Of a DNA stretch of 64,000 bases, positions 15,948 through 25,057 are shown piece by piece (within the stretch, counting starts at the first letter, position 1; each line of letters starts with the position of its first letter). The DNA comes from Streptomyces sp. V4I2 (lineage in GTDB: Bacteria; Actinomycetota; Actinomycetes; Streptomycetales; Streptomycetaceae). The stretch covers positions 496,001-560,000 of the forward strand of contig NZ_JAUSZM010000003.1 in NCBI RefSeq assembly GCF_030817655.1, in the 5' to 3' direction. The notes under the pieces were generated by a model, which was not told the origin of the DNA, made no database searches, and saw nothing but the letters and a program-made list of their open reading frames with translations. The translations under genes and the position numbers were made by a program.

Positions 15948-17219
15948 ATGAGCACCGGTACCTCCGCAGCGGCCCCGACCCTCGTACAAGGACCCGCCCT
16001 CCGCCGGTCCGTGCGCCGCCGTCGGCTCGCCTTCTACGGTCCCGCCTTTGTCGCCGCCGTCGCCTACGTCGATCCCGGCAACTTCGCCACCAACTTCCAG
16101 GCGGGCGCCCGGCACGGCTATCTACTCGTGTGGGTGCTCGTCGCGGCCTGCGCAGTCGCCATGTTCATCCAGTACCTGTCCGCCAAGACGGGCCTGGCCA
16201 CCGGCCGCGACCTGCCGACACTGTGCCGGGAGAGTTTCCGCCGCCCGGTCGTCATGGGGCTGTGGGCGCAGGCCGAGGTCGTGGCCATGGCGACCGACCT
16301 CGCCGAGTTCGTGGGCGCGGCGATCGGGCTCTACCTGCTCTTCGGCATCCCCATGCTGCCCGCCGCACTGATCACCGCCGTGGTCAGCCTCGCGATCCTC
16401 GCCCTGCAGCGACGCGGCTACCGCCCCTTCGAGCTGGCCATCGTCTTCCTGCTCGCCATCATCGCCCTGGGCTTCGTGTACACCCTCCTCGCCGCCGGCG
16501 GACAGTCCCCCTCCGGTCTGGCGTCCGGGATGGTGCCCATGTTCCACGGGACCGACTCCGTCGTGCTGGCCATCGGCATCATCGGGGCGACGGTCATGCC
16601 GCACGTCATCTATCTGCACTCGGCCCTGACCGCGCAGCGGCAGGCGCCGGAGGGCCCGGCCGAGCGCAGGCGGGCGCTGCGCACGCTGCGCATTGACACC
16701 ACGCTGGGCCTGAGCATCGCCGGCCTGATCAACCTCTCGATGCTCTGTGTGGCGGCCGCCGTCTTCCACGGCGCTGCCGGAGGGTTCGACGGCAGCCTGA
16801 GCGGCGCCCACGAGGGGTTCACCCGGCTCATCGGCGGCGGAGCCGCGCTGGCTTTCGCCGCCGCGCTGCTGGCGTCCGGGCTCTCCTCCTCCGGCGTGGG
16901 CACGTACTCCGGGCAGGTCATCATGGAGGGCTTCCTGAAGGTGCGGATCCCCCTCTTCGTCCGGCGGGGCATCACGATGGCGCCGGCGCTGGTCGTCCTC
17001 GCACTCGGAGTGTCTCCGGACAAGGTGCTGCTGATGTCGCAGGTGGTGCTCTCGTTCGGCATTCCGTTCGCCCTGATCCCGCTCGTCCTGATCAGTCGGC
17101 GGCGGGACCTGATGGGTGACCTGGTCAACCGGCCGGTGACCACGTTCCTGGGCTGGGTGGCGGCGCTGCTCATCTCCGGGATCAACGTCTATCTGCTGCA
17201 GCAACTGCTCTTCGGCTGA
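15948..17219 (+). CDS. mntH: NRAMP-family divalent metal (Mn2+/Fe2+) transporter
   Basis: From ATG 15948, preceded by GCAGGAG, the protein has 423 residues and about 11 predicted membrane helices. The longer frame to 15732 lacks a ribosome site. The metal-binding motif of helix 1, YVDPGNFATNFQAG, is at residues 40-53. The helix 6 motif ATVMPHVIYLHSAL is near 215. Both are diagnostic of proton-coupled Mn(II)/Fe(II) importers at the cytoplasmic membrane. It is divergent from the alcohol dehydrogenase and shares a possible regulatory element with the catabolic genes. Supplying metal for the Fe(II)/Mn(II)-dependent dioxygenase is an attractive inference. Confidence 0.92.
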   Translation: MSTGTSAAAPTLVQGPALRRSVRRRRLAFYGPAFVAAVAYVDPGNFATNFQAGARHGYLLVWVLVAACAVAMFIQYLSAKTGLATGRDLPTLCRESFRRPVVMGLWAQAEVVAMATDLAEFVGAAIGLYLLFGIPMLPAALITAVVSLAILALQRRGYRPFELAIVFLLAIIALGFVYTLLAAGGQSPSGLASGMVPMFHGTDSVVLAIGIIGATVMPHVIYLHSALTAQRQAPEGPAERRRALRTLRIDTTLGLSIAGLINLSMLCVAAAVFHGAAGGFDGSLSGAHEGFTRLIGGGAALAFAAALLASGLSSSGVGTYSGQVIMEGFLKVRIPLFVRRGITMAPALVVLALGVSPDKVLLMSQVVLSFGIPFALIPLVLISRRRDLMGDLVNRPVTTFLGWVAALLISGINVYLLQQLLFG

Positions 17220-17262
17220 GCCGCGTTGATGCGACTGAGTGAGCCGGATTGATGCGACTGAG
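17217..17262 (+). repeat. 23-bp tandem duplication starting at the NRAMP stop codon
   Basis: Copies at 17217-17239 and 17240-17262 match at 21 of 23 positions (core TTGATGCGACTGAG). The first copy begins exactly with the TGA stop of the transporter gene, so the stop codon itself is duplicated. Confidence 0.9.
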
Positions 17263-17287
17263 TCCGCGCCCGGTCGGTGGCCGCTTC

Positions 17288-17329
17288 CGTCGCGGGAGTG
17301 ACACTCGAGAGGGATCACCCCCGCGACGG
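17288..17329 (+). terminator. Stem-loop terminator after the NRAMP gene
   Basis: CCGTCGCGGGAGTGA (17288-17302) pairs with TCACCCCCGCGACGG (17315-17329) with one mismatch across a 12-base loop. It lies 70 bases beyond the transporter stop. Confidence 0.65.
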
Positions 17330-17408
17330 GACCCGGGACCCGTCCGGGCCGAGCAGGCTCTGCCACCCGAACAGGCTCGGCTAGCCCGTCACGCGCTCGA
17401 ACTTCGTC

Positions 17409-17741
17409 GTGATGCGCCGCCACGAGCCGCGCTCACTCACCGGTTCGCTCGATTTCTGTACGTCCCCGGGCCCCGACCGCGCGCTCGCGGACGGCATCCG
17501 GCCTTTCGGCGCGGGCGTCACCCGCGTCATCACCGAGCTGGGCATCCTGGCTCGCGGCGGGGTGGGCAAAGAGCTGCGCCTGACAGCGGTTCACCCGGGA
17601 GTCACCGTGGACCGGGCGCGCGCCGCGACGGGCTGGGACCTGGAAGTGGCCGACGACCTCGCCCTCATCGAGCCACCGACCAGCACGGAGCTGAGCCTGC
17701 TGCGCGACACCGTCGACCCGGACCGGATCTATCTGCGCTGA
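17409..17741 (+). pseudogene. Remnant of a CoA-transferase beta subunit (C-terminal part)
   Basis: The open frame of 110 codons carries GVTRVITELGIL, HPGVTVDRARAATGWDLEV and VDPDRIYLR. These are close to the C-terminal third of CoA-transferase family beta subunits (3-oxoadipate, glutaconate or related). The N-terminal two thirds, including the usual catalytic Glu/Gly region, are missing, and the first 25 residues do not fit the family. It is probably a deletion remnant. A 3-oxoadipate CoA-transferase would have fitted the maleylacetate pathway upstream. Confidence 0.65.
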
Positions 17742-17754
17742 CGCCCGCCAGGTC

Positions 17755-18544
17755 GTGTGGTTCGCCGGCCTGTCACCGGACGTGACCGCCGGAAGCAGCT
17801 CCGGAGGGCGCCACGCGCGCCCAGCCGAACGCCCTGCGGGCGAGCGTGCCCTGGCCATGCCGCTGGACGTCACCCGGCCCGAACAGGTCCTCGGCCGCAG
17901 TCACCGCGGCCGAGGACCTCTTCGGTGGCATCGACGTGCTGGTCAACAACGCCGGCATCGGCTATTTCGCCGTCGTCGAGGAAAGCACCGACGACGAGAT
18001 CCGCCGCATGTTCGAGATCAACTTCTTCGGCCTGTCCACCTCACCCGCACCGTCCTGCCCGGCATGCGGCGTCGCCGCAAAGGCGCCATCGTCAACTTCT
18101 CGTCCATCGGCGGCCTGCGCGCCTTCCCCTCGGTTGGCTACTACAACGCCACCAAGTTCGCCGTCGAGGGCCTGTCCGAAGCCCTGTGGCAGGAGATCGA
18201 ACCTCTCGGCCTGCGCGTCCTCCTCGTCGAGCCGGGCCCCTTCCGCACGGACTGGACAGGCCGCTCGGCAACCGAGACCCTGCCCGGCCACGAGATCGCC
18301 GACTACGCGCCCACGGCCGGCGCACAGCAGGCCGGCCTCCGCGCGGGCACCGGCAAGGAACCGGGCGACCCCGCCCGCGCCGCCGCCATCATCACCGCCG
18401 TCGAAGCCGACAACCCACCGCACCGGCTCCTGCTCGGCGGCCTCGCCCACTGCCTCGCCCTCGACAAGCTCGACCAGCTCCGCACCGAGTTCACCTCCCT
18501 GGGAATCCCTCTCCCGCTCGGCCGACTTCCCCGACGGCGAGTAA
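17755..18544 (+). pseudogene. Short-chain dehydrogenase pseudogene with three frameshifts
   Basis: The pieces of one SDR appear in alternating frames. ALAMPLDVTRPEQV (to about 17886) is followed by AAEDLFGGIDVLVNNAGIGY and EIRRMFEINFFG in a second frame (to about 18033). VHLTRTVLPGMRRRRKGAIV, NFSSIGGLRAFPSVGYYNAT and KFAVEGLSEALWQEIEPLG return to the first frame. The C-terminus (WESLSRSADFPDGE, stop 18542-18544) is again in the second frame. The N-terminal cofactor-binding motif is missing. The active-site YYNATK is still present, so decay is recent. Confidence 0.8.
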
Positions 18545-18920
18545 CCACCGCAGGCAGCCACGCACCTCGTCAAACTCGACCAGTCCCGACGGCACGGATC
18601 TGCAACACCCACCCCGCCCACTCCAGTGCGGTCACCGCCGCCCTCATGAGACGGAGGGCCGGAGGTGCGGAGAGCCGCCGGGGTGCGGAGGGTAGATATG
18701 AAGCCTCGGAAGGCTAACCGCCCTGCGGCGGTAGGGCATTGCCGGGTACGGACCCTGAGGCGGCGGAGGCACATTGCGCCCGTGAGGGTCGTACGGCGAC
18801 GCCCTGCGGGTTCCGTGCGTGTATCCCTCCGGCTCCCCGATTCGGGACTGAAGTGACGAACGCGTCTCCGCTGATTGCGGACGGGAAACACTTCTGCGGG
18901 GACGGGGCGACCGGCGGAGG
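18545..18920. other. Gap without a supported gene
   Basis: These 376 bases separate the SDR pseudogene from the 3' end of the leftward GntR gene. Open frames here have no family resemblance and no ribosome sites. I see no clear hairpin with a T-run. Confidence 0.5.
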
Positions 18921-19631
18921 TCACTCCCAGACCACGACGTTGCGTCGCACGGGCACCGTCGAGGCGCCGGTGGCGAACAGTTCGGGCGAGTGTGCGCGGA
19001 TGCGTTCGATGTCACTGAAGACGGCCCGCAGGTGGGTACGCATGGCCGTGCGGGCGAGCGGGACGTTCCCGCCGACGATCGCCTCGAAGATTTCGTGGTG
19101 CTGGGCGGCGAACGCGGCCGGGGACACGTTCTCGTGGAGGCCGAGGCGCCGGGCCCGGTCCAGGTGGCCCTTGGCCGCGGCGACGGTGGTCCAGACATTG
19201 CCATGACCGCTCAACCGCATCAGGCCCTGGTGGAACGCCTCGTCCAGATCGAAGAACTCCTCCAGGTCGAGGTCCGCGCACTGCTGACGGTTCAGATTGC
19301 CCCGCAGTTCCTCGACTACCGCGGGGTCGAGCCGCTCGGGAAGATCATTGAGTGATGCGAGTTCCACCGCCTCCCGCAGGAACTGCGCGTCAGCGACCTG
19401 CGCCGGATCCACCCGGGACACGAACGACCCGATCTTCGGGAAGACCTGCACCAAGCCCTCCTGGGCCAGCAGGATCAGGCTCTCCCGCACGGGCGTGCGA
19501 CTGACGCCCAGTGACGCGGCGAGCTCGTTCTCCGAGAGGGCCGCACCCGGGGCGAGTTCGAGGGTCAGGACCATCTGACGCAACTTCAGGTAGATGTCGC
19601 GCCGACTCGTCCGCCCATTCCTTTGAGGCAT
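18921..19631 (-). CDS. GntR-family regulator of the hexuronate cassette (FCD subfamily)
   Basis: The protein has 236 residues from the ATG at 19631 (MPQRNGRTSRRDIYLKLRQM). The winged helix lies at about 10-75 (LSENELAASLGVSRTPVRES) and the FCD domain from about 90 (LREAVELASLNDLPERL, DLDEAFHQGLMRLSGHGN). It is closer to UxuR/ExuR/LgoR-type FCD regulators than to the three in the first cluster. It is divergent from the mannonate dehydratase gene across a perfect palindromic operator. Repression released by an aldonate or hexuronate is the expected mode. Confidence 0.92.
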   Translation of the reverse strand: MPQRNGRTSRRDIYLKLRQMVLTLELAPGAALSENELAASLGVSRTPVRESLILLAQEGLVQVFPKIGSFVSRVDPAQVADAQFLREAVELASLNDLPERLDPAVVEELRGNLNRQQCADLDLEEFFDLDEAFHQGLMRLSGHGNVWTTVAAAKGHLDRARRLGLHENVSPAAFAAQHHEIFEAIVGGNVPLARTAMRTHLRAVFSDIERIRAHSPELFATGASTVPVRRNVVVWE

Positions 19632-19686
19632 GTGGACATCGTACGTAGGGCCACGACACAAGTATTGCCACACTAAGCGACAGCTG

Positions 19687-19698
19687 CTTGTATACAAG
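19687..19698. promoter_or_regulatory. Perfect 12-bp palindromic operator CTTGTATACAAG
   Basis: CTTGTATACAAG is a perfect dyad in the 90-base region between the divergent GntR and mannonate dehydratase genes. Sites of the form TTGTATACAA are the classical binding pattern of FCD GntR proteins. It is 23 bases before the GTG of the dehydratase gene, so it should control that operon. Confidence 0.75.
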
Positions 19699-19721
19699 TA
19701 CTTCGCGACCAAGGAGTACCT

Positions 19722-20930
19722 GTGAGCAAGATCGAACGCGTCGAGGTGTTCGTCGCCTCCCCCGGCCGTACCTTCGTCACGCTGCGCATCACCACCACGG
19801 ACGGAGTGACCGGACTCGGTGACGCCACGCTCAACGGTCGTGAGCTGGCCGTCGCGAGCTACCTGCGCGACCACGTGGTTCCCCTGCTGATCGGCAGGGA
19901 TCCCGCCCGTATCGAGGACATGTGGCAGTACCTCTACAAGGGTGCTTACTGGCGGCGCGGGCCGGTCACCATGACCGCGATCGCCGCCGTCGACACCGCG
20001 CTGTGGGACATCAAGGGCAAGACAGCAGGGCTGCCCGTCTACCAGCTCCTCGGCGGCCGGTCGCGCGACGGCGTCCTGGTCTACTCGCACGCCAGCGGCA
20101 CCGACACGCCCTCGCTGCTGGACGACGTCGAGCGCTATCTGGAGCTGGGCTACAAGGCCGTCCGGGCGCAGGCCGCGGTGCCCGACGTCGGCGGCACGTA
20201 CGGCGTACGCAAGGGCACGGTCTACGAGCCGGCCGCGACCGAGCTGCCCGACGAGCAGCCCTGGGACACCGAGGCCTATCTCGGTTTCGCGCCCGCCTAC
20301 CTGGAGGCGGTGCGGGAGCGCTTCGGCTTCGGCTTCCACCTCCTGCACGACGTGCACCACCGGCTGACCCCGATCGAGGCGGCCCGGTTCGGCAAGAGCG
20401 TCGAGGGGTGCCGGCTGTTCTGGATGGAGGACCCGACTCCGGCCGAGAACCAGGAGTCGTTCCGGCTCATCCGCCGGCACACCACGACACCGATCGCGGT
20501 CGGCGAGGTGATGAACTCGATCTGGGACGTCCAGCACCTGATCACCGAACAGCTCATCGACTACGTCCGCACCACCGTCGTCCACGCGGGCGGCATCACC
20601 CATCTGCGGCGGATCTTCGACCTCGCCGCGCTCTACCAGGTGCGGACCGGATCCCACGGGGCGACCGACCTCTCCCCCGTCAGCATGGCGGCCGCCGTGC
20701 ACGTCGACATCACCGTGCCGAACTTCGGCATCCAGGAGCACATGGGCCACCCCGCCGAGACCGCCGAGGTGTTCCGTACGGGGGTGACCTTCGCCGACGG
20801 CATGCTGCACCCCACCGAGGAGCCGGGCCTCGGCGTCGAGTACGACGAGAAGGCCGCCGAGCGCTTCCCCTACCAGCGGCGCTACCTCCCGGTCGCCCGC
20901 CGCCTCGACGGGTCGGTGCACGACTGGTGA
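19722..20930 (+). CDS. manD: D-mannonate dehydratase-type enzyme (enolase superfamily, ManD/RspA)
   Basis: The protein has 402 residues from GTG 19722 behind AAGGAG. It has the N-terminal capping domain ([30 protein letters not shown]) and the barrel motifs. Metal ligands are visible as Asp in [10 protein letters not shown], Glu in [10 protein letters not shown] and Glu in [10 protein letters not shown]; the catalytic His is in [12 protein letters not shown]. ManD removes water from D-mannonate to give 2-keto-3-deoxygluconate (KDG). Some family members act on D-gluconate or have weak activity, so the exact sugar acid is inferred from the neighbours. Its stop overlaps the next start (GTGA at 20927). 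Confidence 0.88.
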   Translation: MSKIERVEVFVASPGRTFVTLRITTTDGVTGLGDATLNGRELAVASYLRDHVVPLLIGRDPARIEDMWQYLYKGAYWRRGPVTMTAIAAVDTALWDIKGKTAGLPVYQLLGGRSRDGVLVYSHASGTDTPSLLDDVERYLELGYKAVRAQAAVPDVGGTYGVRKGTVYEPAATELPDEQPWDTEAYLGFAPAYLEAVRERFGFGFHLLHDVHHRLTPIEAARFGKSVEGCRLFWMEDPTPAENQESFRLIRRHTTTPIAVGEVMNSIWDVQHLITEQLIDYVRTTVVHAGGITHLRRIFDLAALYQVRTGSHGATDLSPVSMAAAVHVDITVPNFGIQEHMGHPAETAEVFRTGVTFADGMLHPTEEPGLGVEYDEKAAERFPYQRRYLPVARRLDGSVHDW

Positions 20931-22381
20931 GCGCCGACGCCCTCTCTCGGCTGGACCGCGCGGCGCTCCCCCGGCTCTCGCCCGAGCTGCGGCCCGCGGT
21001 CGACCCCGCCGAACTGCGCACCCGTGTCGTCCACTTCGGTCTCGGCGCCTTCCACCGGGCGCACCAGGCCGTGTACACCGAGCAGGCCGCCGCCCGCTCC
21101 GGCGAACCCTGGGGTATCACCGCGGTCGCGCCCCGGTCGGCCGGGACCGTACGAGAGCTGCGGAGCCAGGACTGTCTGTACTCGCTCACCGAACGCCGTC
21201 CGGACGGTCACCGTACGCGCGTCGTGGGTGCCGTCGTGGGTGCGCTGGCCATGGGACCCGATGCCAATGCCGTCGATGCCCTTCTCGCCGACCCCGAGGT
21301 GACGGTGGTGACCCTGACCGTGACCGAGAAGGGCTATCACCGTTCCCCGTCGACCGGCGGGCTGGACACCGCGGCTGGACCCGTCACCGCCGACCTCGCG
21401 GCGGCCCCCGACGGGCCCCTCACCACGGTGGTCGGGCGGCTGGCCACCGGGCTGGCCGCGCGGATGCGCGCAGGCGCGCCCCCGGTCAGCGTCGCGTCCT
21501 GCGACAACATGGCGGACAACGGCGCCGCCCTGAGGCGCGTGGTCCACGATTTCGTCCGTGCGTCGGCCTGGCCGGACCGTGCTCAGATCCTGGACCGGAT
21601 GACCGAAGCCGTCTCCTTCCCCGCGACGGTCGTGGACCGGATCGTGCCCGCGACGAGCGAGGCCGACCGGACGGCGGCCGGCGCCGCGCTCGGGATGCGC
21701 GACGCCCTCCCCGTGACGGGCGAGCCGTACCGGCAGTGGGTGCTGGAGGACTCCTTGGCCGCGCCCCGGCCGCCCTGGGAGCTCGACGGCGCCCTGTTCG
21801 TCCCGGACGTCGCGCCCTACCAGCTCACCAAGCTGCGGCTGCTCAACGGCTCCCACTCCGCGCTGGCCTACCTCGGTACGGCCGCGGGGCTCTCCACGAT
21901 CGCCGAGGCCATGGCGGCGGACTGGGGCGAGCGCCTCGTCCGGGCGCTGTGCGCGGAGGTCGCGCCCACCCTCCCGGCCGACGGCCCCGATCCGGTCGCG
22001 TATGCCGACGATCTCGTCGCACGTTTCCGCAATCCCGCCATGCGCCATCTACTGCGGCAGATCGGCTCCGACGGATCGCTGAAGATCACGGAGCGCTGGT
22101 TGCCGGCCCTGCGCGAACTGCGGGCCCGCGGCACGAACACCCCGGTCCTCGAACTCGCCCTCGCCGCCTGGGCGCACAGCACCCGCCAGGCCGACGCACC
22201 CGCCGATCCCGCCGCCGAAGCACTCACCGCCTGCTGGGACGAGCCCGCGACCCACCCCGCCGGGACCGTACGCGCGCTGCTACGCGTGCTCGGCGCGGCG
22301 GACCTGGCGGACGACGACGCCCTCACCGCCGCCGTCGCGGACCGGCTCCCCGCCCTGCGCGCCGGACGCGTCGAGATCTGA
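20927..22381 (+). CDS. Mannitol dehydrogenase-family oxidoreductase (fructuronate/mannonate reductase type)
   Basis: The 484-residue protein starts at the GTG at 20927, overlapping the dehydratase stop. The N-terminal Rossmann region includes [19 protein letters not shown] near 35. The polyol dehydrogenase catalytic motif K-x4-N-x2-H is present as [16 protein letters not shown] near 300. This family includes mannitol 2-dehydrogenase and UxuB, which interconverts D-fructuronate and D-mannonate. Next to a mannonate dehydratase, KDG kinase and KDPG aldolase, the UxuB role is likely. No hexuronate isomerase (UxaC) is present in the window, so the entry substrate could instead be an aldonate. Confidence 0.87.
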   Translation: MSADALSRLDRAALPRLSPELRPAVDPAELRTRVVHFGLGAFHRAHQAVYTEQAAARSGEPWGITAVAPRSAGTVRELRSQDCLYSLTERRPDGHRTRVVGAVVGALAMGPDANAVDALLADPEVTVVTLTVTEKGYHRSPSTGGLDTAAGPVTADLAAAPDGPLTTVVGRLATGLAARMRAGAPPVSVASCDNMADNGAALRRVVHDFVRASAWPDRAQILDRMTEAVSFPATVVDRIVPATSEADRTAAGAALGMRDALPVTGEPYRQWVLEDSLAAPRPPWELDGALFVPDVAPYQLTKLRLLNGSHSALAYLGTAAGLSTIAEAMAADWGERLVRALCAEVAPTLPADGPDPVAYADDLVARFRNPAMRHLLRQIGSDGSLKITERWLPALRELRARGTNTPVLELALAAWAHSTRQADAPADPAAEALTACWDEPATHPAGTVRALLRVLGAADLADDDALTAAVADRLPALRAGRVEI

Positions 22382-22465
22382 ACCCCCTCCGCGCCCACCG
22401 TCCGAACCCCTCTCCGTCCCCTCACATCTGAGCCTCACTTCAGCCCCCGAACAACGGAGTTCACG

Positions 22466-23860
22466 ATGAAGGACAGCGTCATGGCCGCTCAGCAGACGCC
22501 ATCCGCTCAGCGCACCACACGCGATCTGACCCGGGCCGCCGTCTCGGGCTGGCTCGGCACAGCCATGGAGTTCATGGACTTCCAGCTCTACTCGCTGGCC
22601 GCCGCGATCGTCTTCAACAAGATCTTCTTCCCGGACGTCAGCCCGGCCATCGGACTGATCGCCGCGATGGCCACCTACGGCGTCGGGTACGTCGCCCGGC
22701 TCGCCGGCGCCGTCTACTTCGGGCGGATGGGCGACCGGCTCGGCCGCAAGAAGGTCCTCTACCTCACGATCCTGCTGATGGGTGCCTCCACCACCCTGAT
22801 CGGCGCCCTGCCGACGTACACCACCATCGGCATCCTCGCGCCGGTGCTGCTCGTCGTGCTGCGCCTGGTACAGGGTTTCGGCGCGGGTGCCGAGATCGCC
22901 GGGGCCACCGTGATGCTGGCCGAGTACGCGCCCGCACAGAAGCGCGGCCTGATCTCCTCGCTGGTGTCACTCGGCACGAACTCCGGGACACTCGCCGCTT
23001 CCGGCCTGTGGGCCGTTCTGCTCGCCGTGCTCAGCGAGGACCAACTGCTCTCCTGGGGCTGGCGGTTGCCCTTCCTGCTGAGCTTCGTGCTGATGATCTT
23101 CGCGGTATGGCTGCGCCGCAGTCTCAAGGAGAGCCCGGTCTTCGAGGAGCGCCCCGACGTGGTGGACGGTGTGGCACTGGCCCGTGACGAGGTCGAGTCC
23201 GCGATCGCCACGGCGGACGAACACGAGGGCAGCGTCCTGGCAGCGGGTATCCGCCAGCGCAAGGGCAAGGCGTTCTTCCTGGCGATGGGGCTGCGCTTCG
23301 GCCAGGCGGGCAACTCCGGGCTGATCCAGACGTTCCTGGTCGGCTACATCGCCACCAACCTGGCGGTCGGCCGGTCCGTCCCGACGGACGCGATCGTGTA
23401 CGGCTCGCTGGTGGGCTTCGCAACCGTCCCCGTGATCGGCCTGCTCGGCGACCGCTTCGGACGCCGCGCGGTCTACCTCGCCCTCTCGCTGCTGACCGTC
23501 GTCCTCGCCTTCCCGGTGATGCTCCTCATCACCTCAGGGTCCACCCCGGGCGTGATGATCGGCATGGTCCTCGGCCTGAACGTCGGCGTCCTCGGTCTGT
23601 TCTCGCTCGAAAGCGTCACGATGGCCGAACTCTTCGGCTCCCGCACCCGGTTCACCCAGCTCGCACTCGCCAAGGAGATCGGCGGCATCCTCGCCACCGC
23701 GATCGGCCCGGTCCTCGCGGCCACGCTCACGGCTGTCACCGGCAGTTGGTGGCCCATCGCGGCCATGCTCGTCGTCTACTCGCTCATCACCTTCGTCAGC
23801 GCGTTCCTCGCGCCCGAGACACGCGGACGCGACCTGGTCCGGCTGGAGGATGCCGTATGA
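22466..23860 (+). CDS. MFS transporter, metabolite:H+ symporter (MHS) type
   Basis: The protein has 464 residues and about 12 membrane helices, from ATG 22466 with ACGGAG ahead. The MFS signature between helices 2 and 3 is GRMGDRLGRKKVL near 92, repeated in the second half as GLLGDRFGRRAVY near 330. A long cytoplasmic loop with an acidic stretch separates the halves. MHS members import carboxylates and sugar acids with protons. It probably imports the hexuronate or aldonate fed into this pathway. Its stop overlaps the next start (ATGA). Confidence 0.88.
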   Translation: MKDSVMAAQQTPSAQRTTRDLTRAAVSGWLGTAMEFMDFQLYSLAAAIVFNKIFFPDVSPAIGLIAAMATYGVGYVARLAGAVYFGRMGDRLGRKKVLYLTILLMGASTTLIGALPTYTTIGILAPVLLVVLRLVQGFGAGAEIAGATVMLAEYAPAQKRGLISSLVSLGTNSGTLAASGLWAVLLAVLSEDQLLSWGWRLPFLLSFVLMIFAVWLRRSLKESPVFEERPDVVDGVALARDEVESAIATADEHEGSVLAAGIRQRKGKAFFLAMGLRFGQAGNSGLIQTFLVGYIATNLAVGRSVPTDAIVYGSLVGFATVPVIGLLGDRFGRRAVYLALSLLTVVLAFPVMLLITSGSTPGVMIGMVLGLNVGVLGLFSLESVTMAELFGSRTRFTQLALAKEIGGILATAIGPVLAATLTAVTGSWWPIAAMLVVYSLITFVSAFLAPETRGRDLVRLEDAV

Positions 23861-24936
23861 GGGCGGTCGTGGTGCACGGTCCCGGCGACGTACGGGTCGA
23901 CGAACGGGCCCGGCCGGTGCCGGGCCCGGGCGAGGTGCTGCTGGCCCTGGAGTGGGGCGGGATCTGCGGATCCGACATCGCGTACTGGAAGAAGGGCGCG
24001 TCCGGCACCGCTGCCCTCGCGCACCCGCTCGTGCTCGGACACGAGGTCGCCGGCCGAATCGCCGCGCTCGGCAACGGGGTCACCGGCCTCCGCGAAGGGC
24101 AGCCGGTCACCGTGCACCCGGCCCAACTGGTCGGCGACGGCGTCCTTCCCGAGCGGATCGCCGGACGGACCAACCTCTACCCGCGCGTCCGTTACTTCGG
24201 CTCGGCGGCCTTCGACCCGCACACCGACGGCGGGTTCAGCGAGTACCGGGCGGTCCCCGCGGCCCAGATACGGCCGCTGCCGGACGGCGTCGGCACCGAA
24301 CAGGGCGCCCTCGCCGAACCGTTGGCCGTTGCCCTGCACGCCGTCGGCCGGGCCCTCGAGCTGCGCGGCCGTACAGTCCTGGTCAACGGCTGCGGACCGA
24401 TCGGCTGCCTGGTCATCGCCGCCGCGCGGTACCGGGGAGCGGACCGGGTCGTCGCCGCCGATCTTGCCTCGTCCTCCCTCGCCGTCGCCCGTGCCATGGG
24501 CGCCGACGAGACGTACAACCTCTCCGCAGGCGACGGGCTGCCCGAGGACGTGGATGTGGTCTTCGAGGCGTCCGGCGCCCCGGCCGCGCTCGGGCCGGTG
24601 CTGCGGGCCACGGCCCGAGGAGGCACGCTCGTCCAGGTGGGCAACCTGCCCGGTACGGCCGCAGCAGCGGCTCTCGGCGACCTGGTGACCCGGGAGATCA
24701 CCTGGATCGGCTCGTACCGCTTCGTCGAGGAGATCGACGAAGCACTGCGCGCGCTCCGGGACGGCCTGGACGTGACCCCGCTGATCACCCACCGCTTCCC
24801 GCTGGAACGGGCCGAGGAGGCCCTCACCGTCGCCGCCGACCCGGGGAGCGGGAGCGGCAAGGTCATGCTGCGCCTCGCCCCCGAGGCCCCCGAGGCCCCC
24901 GAGGCCACCGAGGCCCCCAAGGCCGCCGGTCTGTGA
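23857..24936 (+). CDS. Zinc-dependent dehydrogenase, L-idonate 5-dehydrogenase-like
   Basis: The protein has 359 residues and overlaps the transporter stop by 4 bases. The catalytic zinc site is GGICGSDIAYWKKGA near 35 with LGHEVAGRIAALGNGV near 60; the cofactor motif is VNGCGPIGCLVIAAA near 180. The structural Cys cluster is lost, as in idonate-type dehydrogenases. GSDIxYW is typical of IdnD, which oxidises L-idonate to 5-ketogluconate. The C-terminal tail is a run of Pro-Glu-Ala/Thr encoded by a 9-bp repeat. Confidence 0.85.
   Translation: MRAVVVHGPGDVRVDERARPVPGPGEVLLALEWGGICGSDIAYWKKGASGTAALAHPLVLGHEVAGRIAALGNGVTGLREGQPVTVHPAQLVGDGVLPERIAGRTNLYPRVRYFGSAAFDPHTDGGFSEYRAVPAAQIRPLPDGVGTEQGALAEPLAVALHAVGRALELRGRTVLVNGCGPIGCLVIAAARYRGADRVVAADLASSSLAVARAMGADETYNLSAGDGLPEDVDVVFEASGAPAALGPVLRATARGGTLVQVGNLPGTAAAAALGDLVTREITWIGSYRFVEEIDEALRALRDGLDVTPLITHRFPLERAEEALTVAADPGSGSGKVMLRLAPEAPEAPEATEAPKAAGL
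24883..24918 (+). repeat. 9-bp tandem repeat in the dehydrogenase 3' end
   Basis: Four units of GAGGCCCCC (one with an A) run from 24883 to 24918, with a degenerate fifth. They end 16 bases before the stop and are in frame, giving a PEA/PEAT tail. This is another repeat at a gene 3' end. Confidence 0.9.
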
Positions 24937-25057
24937 CGCACGGCGGGTCCTTGAGTACGGGCCCGCCCGCCGCACCGGCGCCTTCGCGCCGTCCCTGCGC
25001 ACTCCCACCATCAGGCCACCACGTCCGCGATCCCGCACCGTCCGCCAGGAGAATCCC

